Shown here piece after piece: positions 9,508-19,305 of a DNA stretch of 64,000 nucleotides (positions are counted from its first letter, which is position 1; each line of letters starts with the position of its first letter). Below the pieces are notes generated by a model. The model worked only from the letters and a program-made list of their open reading frames with translations, was not told the DNA's origin and did no database searches. The stretch comes from Rhizobium sp. ZPR4 (GTDB taxonomy: Bacteria; Pseudomonadota; Alphaproteobacteria; Rhizobiales; Rhizobiaceae), in NCBI RefSeq assembly GCF_040215725.1, contig NZ_CP157968.1, positions 682,001 to 746,000 on the forward strand, written 5' to 3'. The translations under genes were made by a program, and so were the position numbers.

Positions 9508-10680
9508 ATGAAACGGTTTGTGTTGGCCGCCATTGCGGCCGTTGCTCTTGGCGGTGCCGCCTATGCCGATACCATCAAGGTCGGCGTCATCGGCCCGTTC
9601 TCCGGTCCGTTCGCGCTGCAGGGCAAGAATTTCAAGGCCGGCATCGACGCCTATATGGCAATGAACGGCAAGAAGGTCGGCAACGACGAGGTGGAGGTGA
9701 TCTATCGCGATTTGCCTGCGGCTGATCCGGCCCAATCAAAGTCGCTCGCCCAGGAACTTGTCGTCAAGGAGAAGGTGCAGTATCTCGCCGGCTTCTACTT
9801 CACGCCGGATGCGATGGCCGTGACGCCGATCCTCAAGCAGGCCAATGTGCCGATGGTGATCTTCAACGCCGCGACCTCGGCGATCGTCACCAAGAGCCCG
9901 CTCGTCGTGCGCACTTCCTTTACCACCTGGCAGACCTCGACGCCGATCGCCAAGGTCGCCTTTGACGCAGGCGTGAAGAAGGTCATCTCCGTCGTCAGCG
10001 ATTACGGTCCGGGCGTCGATGCCGAAAATGCCTTCAAGGCCGGTTTCGAGAAGCAGGGCGGCCAGGTGGTCCAGGCGATCCGCATGCCGCTATCGACCAA
10101 CGACTTCAGCCCGATCATGCAGCGCATCAAGGATTCCGGCGCGCAGGGCGTCTTCGCCTTCCTGCCGTCAGGCCCGACGACGCTCGGCTTCGTCAAGGCC
10201 TATAATGAGAACGGCTTGAAGTCGGCTGGCATCAAGCTGTTTGCGCCCGGCGACCTCACGCAGGAATCCGATCTGCCGGCGCTTGGCGACGCGGCACTCG
10301 GGATGCAGACGACCTTCCACTATGCGATTTCGCATGACTCAGCCGAAAACAAGGCTTTCGTCGCAGCTGCCGGCAAGGCGATCGGTAATCCTGCCGAACT
10401 GACTTTCCCGGCCGTCGGCGCCTTTGATGGCATGCATGTCATCTACAAGATGATCGAAGCGACGGGCGGCAAACAGGATGCGCAGAAGGCAGTCGATGCC
10501 GTGAAGGGTCTGTCCTGGGTCAGCCCGCGCGGTCCGGTCACCATCGATCCGGAAAGCCGGCATATCACGCAGAACATCTATCTGCGCGAAGTCGCCAAGG
10601 ATAGCGACGGCAAGTACTACAACAAGGAAATCCAGACCTTCGAGAAGCAGGGCGATCCCGGCCTTGCCGCCGCGAAGTAA
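9508..10680 (+). CDS. pcaM: Protocatechuate ABC importer, substrate-binding protein
   Basis: The 390-residue protein begins with a signal peptide cleaved after about residue 20 (GGAAYA-DT) and has the Leu/Ile/Val-binding (LivJ-type, type I periplasmic) fold, with IKVGVIGPFSGPFALQGKNF at the mature N-terminus. Proteins of this type with LivHMGF partners often bind aromatic acids. It follows pcaB after a 145-base gap holding a PcaQ-like box, and it is followed by two permeases and two ATPases, matching the order of the protocatechuate-inducible pcaMNVWX system of S. meliloti. GGGAGGAG precedes the start. The substrate is inferred from context. Confidence 0.85.
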   Translation: MKRFVLAAIAAVALGGAAYADTIKVGVIGPFSGPFALQGKNFKAGIDAYMAMNGKKVGNDEVEVIYRDLPAADPAQSKSLAQELVVKEKVQYLAGFYFTPDAMAVTPILKQANVPMVIFNAATSAIVTKSPLVVRTSFTTWQTSTPIAKVAFDAGVKKVISVVSDYGPGVDAENAFKAGFEKQGGQVVQAIRMPLSTNDFSPIMQRIKDSGAQGVFAFLPSGPTTLGFVKAYNENGLKSAGIKLFAPGDLTQESDLPALGDAALGMQTTFHYAISHDSAENKAFVAAAGKAIGNPAELTFPAVGAFDGMHVIYKMIEATGGKQDAQKAVDAVKGLSWVSPRGPVTIDPESRHITQNIYLREVAKDSDGKYYNKEIQTFEKQGDPGLAAAK

Positions 10681-10697
10681 GCGCTCCTGAACCTGAA

Positions 10698-10726
10698 GCC
10701 CCTGATCGGAATCTCCGTTCAGGGGC
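10698..10726 (+). terminator. Hairpin between pcaM and pcaN
   Basis: GCCCCTGA (10698-10705) pairs perfectly with TCAGGGGC (10719-10726) around a 13-base loop. There is no T-tract after it. This looks like a partial terminator or a 3'-end protecting stem that would keep binding-protein mRNA in excess over the membrane components. Confidence 0.55.
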
Positions 10727-10770
10727 GTGACAGCGGCGGTCGCGCAACAACAACCGGATCAGCGATTTCA

Positions 10771-11634
10771 ATGCAAACCGTGCTCAGCATAGCAGTCGAT
10801 GCCCTCGCTTACGGCATGGTGCTGTTCGTCATCTCCATCGGTCTCTCCGTCACGATGGGGCTGATGCGCGTCGTCAATCTGGCCCATGGTGCCTTTGCCA
10901 TGATCGGCGGCTATATCGCCTCTTATGCCGCGCACGACCTTGGTCTTGGCTATGCCGCGGCGGTGCTTCTGGCTGTCGTCGGCACCGTCATCATCTCCAT
11001 CCCGATCGAACGGCTGCTTTATCGCCGCATCTATGGCGCGCCGGAGCTGACGCAGGTGCTGATGACGATCGGCATCACCTTTTGCATCATCGGTATCGCC
11101 AATTATGTCTTCGGCCCGACCTTGAAGACCATACCGCTGCCGGGTAGCCTGCAGGGCTCGGTCGATCTCGGCTTCCGCACCATCGGCACGCACCGTATCT
11201 TCGCGATCGTCTGCGGTCTCGTGGTCGCGCTCGCGCTCTGGTATCTGATCGAGAAGACTGCGTTCGGCGTCAAGCTGCGCGCGTCCGTCGATAATGCCTC
11301 GATGGCGGCCGCGCTCGGCGTGCGCACGGAAGTGGTCTACGCGGTCAGCTTCGCCGTTGCGGTAGGGCTTGCCGCCTTCGGCGGCGTAGTGGGTGCGGAG
11401 CTCTTGCCCGTCGAACCTTATTATGCCCTGCGCTACATGGTGACTTTCCTCGTCGTCGTCTCGGTCGGCGGCGCCGGCTCGATCTCGGGTGCGTTGCTCG
11501 CCTGTCTCATCCTCGGCTGTATCGATACGACCGGCCGTTACCTCATGCCGGAATACGGGGAATTCTTCTTCTATCTGGCCGTCATTGCCATCGTCTGCGT
11601 CTTCCCGCGCGGCTTTGCCGGGAGAATGAAGTAA
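10771..11634 (+). CDS. pcaN: Protocatechuate ABC importer, LivH-type permease
   Basis: This 287-residue inner-membrane protein is mostly hydrophobic, with about eight membrane segments, and has the LivH hallmarks MGLMRVVNLAHGAFAMIGGY near residue 29 and GAGSISGALLACLILG near the C-terminus. It pairs with the LivM-type permease that starts one base after its stop. The location downstream of the LivJ-type binding protein and pca enzymes supports transport of protocatechuate or related aromatic acids. Confidence 0.85.
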   Translation: MQTVLSIAVDALAYGMVLFVISIGLSVTMGLMRVVNLAHGAFAMIGGYIASYAAHDLGLGYAAAVLLAVVGTVIISIPIERLLYRRIYGAPELTQVLMTIGITFCIIGIANYVFGPTLKTIPLPGSLQGSVDLGFRTIGTHRIFAIVCGLVVALALWYLIEKTAFGVKLRASVDNASMAAALGVRTEVVYAVSFAVAVGLAAFGGVVGAELLPVEPYYALRYMVTFLVVVSVGGAGSISGALLACLILGCIDTTGRYLMPEYGEFFFYLAVIAIVCVFPRGFAGRMK

Positions 11635-11635
11635 C

Positions 11636-12640
11636 ATGGCGTTGACGCTTGAAAGAGAGGCCACTTCGATCGTGACCAGACATCGTACATTCGGGCAGGA
11701 TCTGATCGCGGTTGCGGTCGTCATCGTCGTTGCTGCCGCCGGCTACCTGCTGTTTCCGGATAACCTTGCTCTTTTGACCCGGCTGATCGCGATTGCACTT
11801 CTCGTGCTGTCGCTCGATCTCGTCACCGGCTATTGCGGCGTGGCGACTCTCGGTCATGCGGCGCTGTTTGGTGCCGGCGCTTATGCGGCCGGCATCGCAT
11901 CAGCCCATTACGGCATCAACGATCCACTGTTGATGACGCTTGCCGGCATTGTCGTCGGAGCCATCGCCGGGCTGGTCTGCAGCGTCGTCATCTTGCGAGC
12001 GCACGGGCTGCCGCAACTCGTGCTGTCGATCGCGCTGATCTATCTCTTCCACGAATTCGCCAACAAGGCATCGAGCTGGACAGGCGGCAGCGACGGATTG
12101 TCGGGCATATCGGCCGATCCGCTATTTGGTACTTTCGAATTCGATCTCTATGGGCATACAGCCTACATCTACGGCGTGGCGCTGCTGCTGATTGCGCTTG
12201 TGCTGTTGCGAATTCTTGTGCGCTCGCCCTTCGGCATGCTTTGCCGCGGCATTCGTCAGGACCCGCTGCGCATCCGTGCCATGGGCGCCTCGCCAAAGGT
12301 GGCGCTGATCAAGATGTATATGATTTCCGGCGCCGTTGCCGGCGTTGGCGGCGCGCTGACGGCGATCTCGACGCAGGTCGTTGGCCTCGACAGCCTGTCC
12401 TTCACGCAATCGGCGGAGGCGCTGGTCATGCTCGTGCTCGGCGGCACCGGATCCTTGTTCGGTGCTCTTGTCGGCACCGTGATCTTCATGCTCTTCGAAG
12501 ATTATGTCTCCGCCGCCAATCCTTTCCATTGGCTGACGATCGTCGGTGCGCTTCTCATCCTCGTGGTTCTCTTCGCGCCCAAAGGGATTTACGGAACGGC
12601 CGCCGCCTATCTGGCCCGTCGCAGGGAGGCACGGGCATGA
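11636..12640 (+). CDS. pcaV: Protocatechuate ABC importer, LivM-type permease
   Basis: The 334-residue protein is the second permease, LivM-type: a hydrophobic N-terminus, the LDLVTGYCGVATLGHAALFG segment near residue 62 and a cytoplasmic coupling motif around RAMGASPKVALIKMYM near residue 217. It overlaps pcaW by 4 bases (ATGA), so its translation is coupled to that of the ATPase. Confidence 0.85.
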   Translation: MALTLEREATSIVTRHRTFGQDLIAVAVVIVVAAAGYLLFPDNLALLTRLIAIALLVLSLDLVTGYCGVATLGHAALFGAGAYAAGIASAHYGINDPLLMTLAGIVVGAIAGLVCSVVILRAHGLPQLVLSIALIYLFHEFANKASSWTGGSDGLSGISADPLFGTFEFDLYGHTAYIYGVALLLIALVLLRILVRSPFGMLCRGIRQDPLRIRAMGASPKVALIKMYMISGAVAGVGGALTAISTQVVGLDSLSFTQSAEALVMLVLGGTGSLFGALVGTVIFMLFEDYVSAANPFHWLTIVGALLILVVLFAPKGIYGTAAAYLARRREARA

Positions 12641-13401
12641 GCGCGATTTTCGAGGTCAGCAACCTGAAGAAGGCGTTCGGCGGCCTGACGGTGACCAACA
12701 ATGTCAGCCTGTCGATGGCGCCGGGCGATCGCGTAGCCTTGATCGGCCCGAACGGCGCCGGCAAGACCAGCTTCGTCAATCTCGTGACCGGCAATCTGCC
12801 GGCGGATTCCGGCGAAGTCCGTATTGCCGGCCAAAACGTCAACAGGGTCGATGCCATCGGCCGGGTCCGTCGTGGCCTCGTGCGGTCCTTCCAGATGACG
12901 CGGCTGTTTCAGGACATGACGCCGGCCGAGCATGTCGGCATGGCGGTGCTGCAGAGGACGGGGCGCTCCGGCCGCATGTTCGGCAATTTCCTCTCCATGC
13001 GCGATGTCATGGCCGAGACGGAGGAACTGCTCGGTACGCTTGGCCTTGCAGCACTTGCTCACCGCAAGGTCAGCGAGATCGCCTATGGCCAGCAGCGGCT
13101 TTTGGAGATCGCCGTCGCCATGGCCCTGAAACCGAAGGTGCTGTTGCTCGACGAGCCCGCCGCCGGCGTGCCGCAGAGCGATACCGGACGCATCGAGCAG
13201 GCGTTGGCGGATCTGCCCGCGGATCTTGCCGTGCTGATGATCGAGCATGACATGGATCTCGTCTTCCGCTTTGCCAAGCGCGTGGTGGTACTCGCCGCCG
13301 GCACGATCATATTCGACGGCTCACCGAAAGACGTGACTGAGGATGCGCGTGTGCGCGAAGCCTATCTGGGGAGCTACGCCAATGCCGGCCACGCCGCTTG
13401 A
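12637..13401 (+). CDS. pcaW: Protocatechuate ABC importer, LivG-type ATPase
   Basis: This cytoplasmic ATPase has 254 residues when read from ATG 12637, which overlaps the pcaV stop; the longer open frame starting at 11833 lies inside pcaV and is not coding there. Walker A is GPNGAGKTS (near residue 37), the signature is YGQQRLLEI, and Walker B is VLLLDEPAAG followed by the H-switch in LMIEHDMDLVF. These residues are all intact. It works with PcaX as a heterodimeric motor. Confidence 0.88.
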   Translation: MSAIFEVSNLKKAFGGLTVTNNVSLSMAPGDRVALIGPNGAGKTSFVNLVTGNLPADSGEVRIAGQNVNRVDAIGRVRRGLVRSFQMTRLFQDMTPAEHVGMAVLQRTGRSGRMFGNFLSMRDVMAETEELLGTLGLAALAHRKVSEIAYGQQRLLEIAVAMALKPKVLLLDEPAAGVPQSDTGRIEQALADLPADLAVLMIEHDMDLVFRFAKRVVVLAAGTIIFDGSPKDVTEDARVREAYLGSYANAGHAA

Positions 13402-14098
13402 AGTCGAAAACCTGTCGGCCGGTTATGGTCCGACGCGGGTGCTGGAAGGCGTTTCCTTTTCCGTGCCGGCCGGTGGTCGGCTGGCTGTCCTAGGCCGCAA
13501 CGGTATGGGCAAGAGCACGCTGCTTGCCACGCTTGCCGGCCAGACCCGCCGCTATGATGGCCGCATTCGGCTGGGCTCGGCCGATATCGCCGGCCTGCCA
13601 AGCGCCAGACGCGCTCATCAGGGCCTCGGCTATGTGCCGCAGACGCGGGATGTCTTCCCGACGCTGACGGTCGAGGAAAATCTTTCCGTCGGGCTGAAGA
13701 GGCGGCCGAAGAGCGCCCTGCAGGAGGCCTATGACATGTTCCCGCGCTTGAAGGAGCGTCGCCGGAACCTCGGTGGCCAGCTTTCCGGCGGCGAACAACA
13801 AATGTTGTCGACCGCCCGAACCATCCTCGGCCGCCCCTCCGTCCTGCTTCTGGACGAGCCGCTGGAGGGGCTTGCCCCTGTCATCTGCGAGGAACTGATG
13901 GCGGCGTTCGCCAAGCTTGCCAGGTCGGGCGATATGACCATCTTGCTGGTCGAGCAACGCATTCAAAGCGCACTGGATTTTGCGAGCGACGTCATCATTC
14001 TGGAGCGCGGCCGGCTGGCCTGGAAGGGGACACCCGAGGCGCTGGCCAGGGATCATCATGCGGTCGAGCGCCTGCTCGGCGTCGGTGGCCTGCACTAG
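13382..14098 (+). CDS. pcaX: Protocatechuate ABC importer, LivF-type ATPase
   Basis: The 238-residue LivF-type ATPase has Walker A GRNGMGKSTL, signature LSGGEQQML, Walker B VLLLDEPLEGL and the H-switch region ILLVEQRIQSAL (Gln in place of His, common in LivF). The ATG at 13382 lies 20 bases inside the end of pcaW and is preceded by GGGGAG; such an overlap signals tight coupling. It is the last gene of the transporter operon. Confidence 0.87.
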   Translation: MPATPLEVENLSAGYGPTRVLEGVSFSVPAGGRLAVLGRNGMGKSTLLATLAGQTRRYDGRIRLGSADIAGLPSARRAHQGLGYVPQTRDVFPTLTVEENLSVGLKRRPKSALQEAYDMFPRLKERRRNLGGQLSGGEQQMLSTARTILGRPSVLLLDEPLEGLAPVICEELMAAFAKLARSGDMTILLVEQRIQSALDFASDVIILERGRLAWKGTPEALARDHHAVERLLGVGGLH

Positions 14099-14102
14099 CG
14101 TA

Positions 14103-14119
14103 TCCGCCTTTTCGGCGGA
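14103..14119 (+). terminator. Short GC hairpin after pcaX
   Basis: TCCGCC and GGCGGA form a 6-bp stem with a five-base loop just 4 bases after the pcaX stop. No T-run follows, so termination would be weak or Rho-assisted. Confidence 0.4.
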
Positions 14120-14236
14120 ACCATAGCAACATGTCTTTGCTATAGAGCGATGCCTTTGCATCCGCGATGTACAATTGCGGTGATTGTTTTGTTTGTCGTA
14201 AACTTTCCGCCTGCTTGATTATGAAGGAGGCACGAC

Positions 14237-14629
14237 ATGGACCATTTCACCGGCGGCTGCCTGTGCGGCAAGGTGCGAATAACGGCGTCGAGGCGCCCAT
14301 ATCGGGTCGGAATTTGTCATTGTCTCGATTGCCGCAAGCATCACGGCGCGCTTTTTCACGCATCCGCGATTTTTCCTGAGGATGCGGTGACGATCGAAGG
14401 CGAAACGGGTGACTATGCCGGCCGCTTCTTCTGCCCTCACTGCGGCTCGTCCGTCTTCTCGCGAAGCGCAGACGAAATTGAAGTGAACCTGGGATCTCTG
14501 GATGCCCCCGATCAGTTGAAACCGACCTACGAGCTCTGGACTGTTCGTCGCGAATCCTGGCTGCCGCCGTTCCCGCTCTCAAGACAATACGATCGCGATC
14601 GGGAGACAGCGAGCCGCTTCGAGGAATAG
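14237..14629 (+). CDS. GFA-family (CENP-V-like) zinc protein
   Basis: The 130-residue protein has the full cysteine set of the glutathione-dependent formaldehyde-activating (GFA) family: C8 and C10 (GGCLCGKV), C27, C29 and C32 (CHCLDC), and C66 and C69 (FFCPHCGS), which bind zinc. AGGAGG lies 11 bases before the ATG. Few members have a proven reaction and the family name should not be read as formaldehyde activation here. It stands alone between the pca transporter and the hydantoinase gene. Confidence 0.8.
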   Translation: MDHFTGGCLCGKVRITASRRPYRVGICHCLDCRKHHGALFHASAIFPEDAVTIEGETGDYAGRFFCPHCGSSVFSRSADEIEVNLGSLDAPDQLKPTYELWTVRRESWLPPFPLSRQYDRDRETASRFEE

Positions 14630-14762
14630 ATCACGCTTCACCGAGGGTGACGCGGGCAAAAACTATCGACAGCGACCGAACTCGCCAATTCATGTTGACG
14701 ACAAAACGTTGACGATTTATCGATATATTATCATTGTTGGCGTCGTTCTGCTGGAGGCGAGT

Positions 14763-17700
14763 TTGTCGGAGAACATTTCAGGTCGTTGGGATTTCTGGAT
14801 CGATCGCGGCGGCACCTTTACCGATGTCGTCGGGCGCGATCCATCCGGCGCTCTCCACGCCCGCAAGGTTCTCTCTGAAAATCCCGAGGCCTATCGCGAT
14901 GCCGCCGTTCACGGCATCCGTCTCCATCTCGGTCTCGACAAAGGCGAGCCAGTTCCCGAAGGTGCGATCGGCGAGGTCCGCATGGGCACGACGGTTGCCA
15001 CCAATGCGCTGCTCGAGCGCAAGGGCGAACGTCTTGCTCTGGTGACGACGAAGGGTTTCAGGGACGCGCTGCGCATCGGCTATCAGGAACGCAAGAAGAT
15101 CTTCGCGACCGAGATCGTCAAGCCGGAAGCGCTCTACGAAGATGTCGTCGAGATCGAGGAGCGCGTGCTTGCCGACGGCACCGTCGAGCTTGCTCTGGAC
15201 GAAAAGGCTGCAGAAGCGGCGCTGCGCGATCTTCTCTCAAAGGGCTATCGCTCGGTGGCGATCGTCTTCATGCATGCCTACAAGTTTCCGGCGCACGAGG
15301 CTGCGGTCGCCAGGATCGCACGATCCCTCGGCTTCGAGCAGGTCTCCGTCAGCCATGAGGTTTCGCCGCTCATCAAGCTCGTGGGACGTGGCGATACGGC
15401 CGTCATCGATGCCTATCTCTCGCCGGTGCTCGGCCGCTATATCCGCCAGGTCTGTGATGAGCTCGATGTCGAGCGCACCGGTGCGCGCGTCATGTTCATG
15501 ATGTCGTCGGGCGGCTTGACCGCTGCCGACATGTTCCAGGGCAAGGACGCCATCCTCTCCGGTCCGGCCGGCGGTGTGGTCGGCCTTGCAAAGACCGGCG
15601 AACAGGCGGGCTTTGCCAATGTCATCGGCTTCGACATGGGCGGCACCTCCACGGACGTTGCGCATTTCGACGGCGAATATGAGCGTGCCTTCGAGACGGA
15701 AGTAGCTGGTGTTCGCGTCCGCGCACCGATGATGCTCATCCATACCGTCGCTGCCGGCGGCGGCTCGATCCTGCATTTCGATGGCGATCGCTTCCGCGTC
15801 GGTCCGGATTCGGCCGGCGCCTTTCCAGGACCCGCCTGCTATCGCAATGGCGGCCCGCTGGCCGTCACCGACGCCAACGTCATGGCCGGCAAGCTCCTGC
15901 CGGAGTTCTTCCCCTCCATTTTCGGCCCCAATCAGGACCAGTCGCTCGATGTCGAGACGGTGCGCGCCAAGTTCGCAGCACTTGCAGCCGAAATCGGCGA
16001 TGGCCGCAGCCCGGAAGACGTCGCCGACGGTTTCATCCGCATCGCGGTTGCCAACATGGTCGAGGCGATCAAGAAGATTTCTGTTCAGCGCGGCTATGAC
16101 GTGACGCGTTATGCGCTCAATTGCTTTGGCGGCGCCGGCGGACAGCATGCTTGTCTGGTTGCCGATGCGCTCGGCATGAAGAGCATTCTTCTGCATCCGA
16201 TGTCCGGCCTACTCTCCGCCTATGGCATGGGGCTTGCCGATATCAGAGCAACGCGCCAGAAGGCGCTCGGGGTTCCGCTCGATGATGCCGCACCAACTGC
16301 GATCGCAGCACTCGGCGGCGAATTGCGCGGCGAATGCGTGCCCGAGTTGGAAGCACAGGGCGTCGCAACAGCCGAGATCAAGACGGTTCAGCGCGCCCAT
16401 ATCCGCTATGCCGGCACCGATACCTTGCTGGCCGTTGAGACGACTTTCCCCGAGATCGATGACCCCGCGCGATTGCGCAGCCAGTTCGAGACGCTGCACA
16501 AGCGTCGCTTCGGCTTCGTTGCCGAAGACAAGCCTCTCGTCGTGGAAGCCGTTGAGATCGAAACCATTGGTGGCGCGGCCGCCGATATCGCAGTCGAGCT
16601 GGAAGCCGTTGCCGAAGGTGAGGCGCAGGCGACAAGACAGACGTCCTTCTATTCAAGCGGCGAAAGCCACGATGCGGCCGTTGTCCTACGCCAGGCGGTC
16701 AAGCCCGGCCAGACCGTGACCGGCCCGGCTGTTATCATCGAGCCCAACCAGACGATCGTCATCGAGGACGGCTGGCAGGCACAGCTGACCGCCAAGGATC
16801 ATATCGTCCTCAAGCGCATCAAGGCGCTGCCTGAGCGCAACGCTATCGGCACCAAGGCCGATCCTGTCATGCTCGAAATCTTCAACAATCTCTTCATGTC
16901 GATCGCCGAGCAGATGGGCATGACGCTGCAGAACACCGCCTATTCCGTCAATATCAAGGAACGGCTGGATTTCTCCTGCGCCGTCTTCGACGCCGAAGGT
17001 AATCTCGTCGCCAATGCGCCACACATGCCGGTTCATCTGGGCTCGATGGATGCGTCCGTCGCAACCGCGATCCGTGAGAATGCGGTCATTCATCCGGGCG
17101 ATGTCTTCGTCATCAACGCACCCTATAACGGCGGCACACATCTGCCCGATCTCACAGTCTGCACACCGGTCTTCGACGATGCCGGCCAGATGATCCGCTT
17201 CTGGGTCGCCAGCCGCGGTCATCATGCCGATATCGGCGGCATTTCGCCGGGATCGATGTCGCCGCTCGCCACCCATATCGAGGAGGAAGGCGTCTATATC
17301 GACAATTTCAAGCTGCTCGATCGCGGCCGCTTCTGTGAAGCGGAGCTTACGAAGCTTTTAACGGGCGCGCGCTATCCGGTGCGCACGCTTGCGCAGAACA
17401 TCAACGATCTCAAGGCCCAGGTCGCCGCCAACGAAAAGGGTGTTGCCGAGCTGAAAAAGATGATCGTTCACTTCGGTGAAGATGTCGTCGACGCCTATAT
17501 GGGCCACGTTCAGGACAATGCGGCCGAAAGCGTGCGCCGCGTTCTCGACCGTCTGTCCGACGGCGAGTTCAGCTATGAAATGGATCAGGGCTGCAAGATC
17601 GTCGTCAAGATCTCGATCGACAAGGACAAGCGCGAGGCAACGGTCGATTTCACCGGCACGTCGGCACAGCGTCCGGATAACTTCAACGCACCGCAGCCGG

Positions 17701-18389
17701 TGACGCGGGCCGCTGTCCTTTATGTCTTCCGCGTGCTCGTCGAGGCCGATATTCCGATGAATGCCGGCTGCCTCAGGCCGATCCGGATTATCATCCCGGA
17801 AGGCACGATGTTGACGCCGAAATATCCGGCCGCGGTCGTTGCCGGCAACGTCGAAGTCAGCCAGGCCGTGACCAACTGCCTGTTCGGCGCTGTCGAGGCG
17901 CTCGCTGCAGCGCAAGGCACGATGAACAATCTGACCTTTGGCAACGACGCCTATCAGTATTATGAAACGATCTGCTCTGGTGCGCCGGCGGGGCCAGGCT
18001 TCAATGGCGCCGATGCGGTTCATACGCACATGACGAATTCGCGCCTGACGGATCCCGAAATCCTTGAGACCCGCTTCCCGGTCATTCTGGAAGATTTCCA
18101 CATTCGTCCGAATTCCGGCGGACGCGGCAAGTGGAATGCCGGCAACGGCACGCAGCGCACCATCCGCACGCGCGAAAAGCTGGAATTCGCCATCCTGTCC
18201 GGCCATCGGCGCGTGGCGCCCTTCGGTGTCAAGGGCGGCGAATCCGGCCAGACCGGCCGCAACTATGTTCGCCGCAACGATGGCACGATCGAAGAGCTGA
18301 TCGGCTCCGCCCATACCGTGCTTGAGGCGGGCGAGGCCTTCACGGTCGTCACCCCCACGGGTGGCGGCTACGGAAAGCGGGACGAATAG
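14763..18389 (+). CDS. Fused HyuA-HyuB hydantoinase / 5-oxoprolinase
   Basis: This single chain of about 1208 residues joins an HyuA half (roughly 1-690: [12 protein letters not shown] at the N-terminus, [16 protein letters not shown], then [16 protein letters not shown]) to an HyuB half (roughly 700-1208: [37 protein letters not shown]). ATP-dependent 5-oxoprolinase (EC 3.5.2.9) and N-methylhydantoinases share this architecture; the fused form resembles eukaryotic OPLAH, while many bacteria use two genes. I choose the TTG at 14763 because GGAGG lies at 14753-14757; the open frame extends back to another TTG at 14709 with no ribosome site. The MarR-like gene downstream may regulate it. Substrate (5-oxoproline or a hydantoin) cannot be fixed from sequence. 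Confidence 0.85.
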   Translation: MSENISGRWDFWIDRGGTFTDVVGRDPSGALHARKVLSENPEAYRDAAVHGIRLHLGLDKGEPVPEGAIGEVRMGTTVATNALLERKGERLALVTTKGFRDALRIGYQERKKIFATEIVKPEALYEDVVEIEERVLADGTVELALDEKAAEAALRDLLSKGYRSVAIVFMHAYKFPAHEAAVARIARSLGFEQVSVSHEVSPLIKLVGRGDTAVIDAYLSPVLGRYIRQVCDELDVERTGARVMFMMSSGGLTAADMFQGKDAILSGPAGGVVGLAKTGEQAGFANVIGFDMGGTSTDVAHFDGEYERAFETEVAGVRVRAPMMLIHTVAAGGGSILHFDGDRFRVGPDSAGAFPGPACYRNGGPLAVTDANVMAGKLLPEFFPSIFGPNQDQSLDVETVRAKFAALAAEIGDGRSPEDVADGFIRIAVANMVEAIKKISVQRGYDVTRYALNCFGGAGGQHACLVADALGMKSILLHPMSGLLSAYGMGLADIRATRQKALGVPLDDAAPTAIAALGGELRGECVPELEAQGVATAEIKTVQRAHIRYAGTDTLLAVETTFPEIDDPARLRSQFETLHKRRFGFVAEDKPLVVEAVEIETIGGAAADIAVELEAVAEGEAQATRQTSFYSSGESHDAAVVLRQAVKPGQTVTGPAVIIEPNQTIVIEDGWQAQLTAKDHIVLKRIKALPERNAIGTKADPVMLEIFNNLFMSIAEQMGMTLQNTAYSVNIKERLDFSCAVFDAEGNLVANAPHMPVHLGSMDASVATAIRENAVIHPGDVFVINAPYNGGTHLPDLTVCTPVFDDAGQMIRFWVASRGHHADIGGISPGSMSPLATHIEEEGVYIDNFKLLDRGRFCEAELTKLLTGARYPVRTLAQNINDLKAQVAANEKGVAELKKMIVHFGEDVVDAYMGHVQDNAAESVRRVLDRLSDGEFSYEMDQGCKIVVKISIDKDKREATVDFTGTSAQRPDNFNAPQPVTRAAVLYVFRVLVEADIPMNAGCLRPIRIIIPEGTMLTPKYPAAVVAGNVEVSQAVTNCLFGAVEALAAAQGTMNNLTFGNDAYQYYETICSGAPAGPGFNGADAVHTHMTNSRLTDPEILETRFPVILEDFHIRPNSGGRGKWNAGNGTQRTIRTREKLEFAILSGHRRVAPFGVKGGESGQTGRNYVRRNDGTIEELIGSAHTVLEAGEAFTVVTPTGGGYGKRDE

Positions 18390-18473
18390 CAATGTGATGC
18401 CGGGTCGAGCGGCCATTGACCGTTCGGCCTGTCGAATCTGCAGGATCTTGGTCCGGTTCGGAGGAGTTTTTAG

Positions 18474-19001
18474 GTGACGTCCGAGGAAAAGAGCAAACGG
18501 CGCGAATTGATCGTATCGTCAGCCCATTTGGCGGGTGGCAGCTCGCCCGCTTTGTCGGAACTGGAATACGGGTCGATCCTCTTTTCCCATGCCTTCAATC
18601 GCTGGCTGGTGCGCTGCATGGCGGCAGCCGGCGTGCCCGGTCTTTCACCGATCGAAATCCTGATCATTCATTCGGTGCGGCATCGCGACCGGCCGAAGAC
18701 GCTTGCCGATCTCTGCCTCGTGCTCGATATCGAAGATACGCATGTCGCCAATTACGCCATCAAGAAGCTCGAGGCGGCAGGCCTTGTCAAAAGCGGCAAG
18801 GCGGGCAAGGAAAAGACCATCCGGGTGACTGACAAGGGCCTGGACGCGCTGAAGCGCTACACTGAAATTCGCGAGCGACTGCTCGTCGAGGCGACGAAAG
18901 TATCCGGTCTCTCGCAGGACGGCCTCTCCGATATTGCCTCGCATCTCAGGGCGTTGTCCGGCTATTACGAACAAGCCGCGCGGTCGGCCGCCACGCTGTA
19001 A
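18474..19001 (+). CDS. MarR-like winged-helix regulator
   Basis: The 175-residue protein has a winged helix at about residues 60-125 (KTLADLCLVLDIEDTHVANYAIKKLEAAGLVKSG, then a wing KTIRVTDKGLDALKRY) flanked by helices, the MarR-type arrangement. The start is GTG at 18474 with GAGGAG at 18461-18466. It lies 84 bases after the hydantoinase on the same strand, so it may be co-transcribed with and control that gene. The ligand is unknown. Confidence 0.72.
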   Translation: MTSEEKSKRRELIVSSAHLAGGSSPALSELEYGSILFSHAFNRWLVRCMAAAGVPGLSPIEILIIHSVRHRDRPKTLADLCLVLDIEDTHVANYAIKKLEAAGLVKSGKAGKEKTIRVTDKGLDALKRYTEIRERLLVEATKVSGLSQDGLSDIASHLRALSGYYEQAARSAATL

Positions 19002-19305
19002 GATAAAAGGGCGTGCAAGTTTCTCCCAAATCTTCCTAGCCCCTCCCAAGGTTCGCTTTTCATCGTGAACTAATATAACCTGGATGGCTGGCGTCACACG
19101 CAAACTCCCGCCCCTTATCTATTCTGTCATTTCATACCTATATTAGATCTGTGCGATCCGTTGGCGGCAATCCGCCCAACGATCTGTGTCGGCCAACCGA
19201 TGAGATCCAGTTTTTACCACTGCACGACTTTTAGAAATTGCTGGCTTCGCACAATAGCAAAAGTGTGCTTTTTTTGACCGAAAGGGGAATGGTGTAAAAA
19301 CTTCC
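19002..19305. other. Intergenic region, no gene recognised
   Basis: These 304 bases are noticeably AT-richer than the flanking genes, with T-runs near 19268-19275. No coding stretch, clear palindrome or RNA gene is visible. It probably holds the promoter of the MBL-fold gene, which has only a weak ribosome site. Confidence 0.5.

Noticed and set aside
11833..12636. Upstream extension of the pcaW frame within pcaV
   Set aside because: The sequence is explained by the LivM permease in another frame; pcaW motifs begin only after ATG 12637.
13343..13401. Possible frameshift or fusion between pcaW and pcaX
   Set aside because: The overlap is a normal coupled start (ATG 13382 with GGGGAG); both proteins are complete.
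19076..19081. ATAACC sequence resembling a PcaQ half-site
   Set aside because: The second half-site is missing at the required distance and the neighbouring genes are unrelated to protocatechuate.
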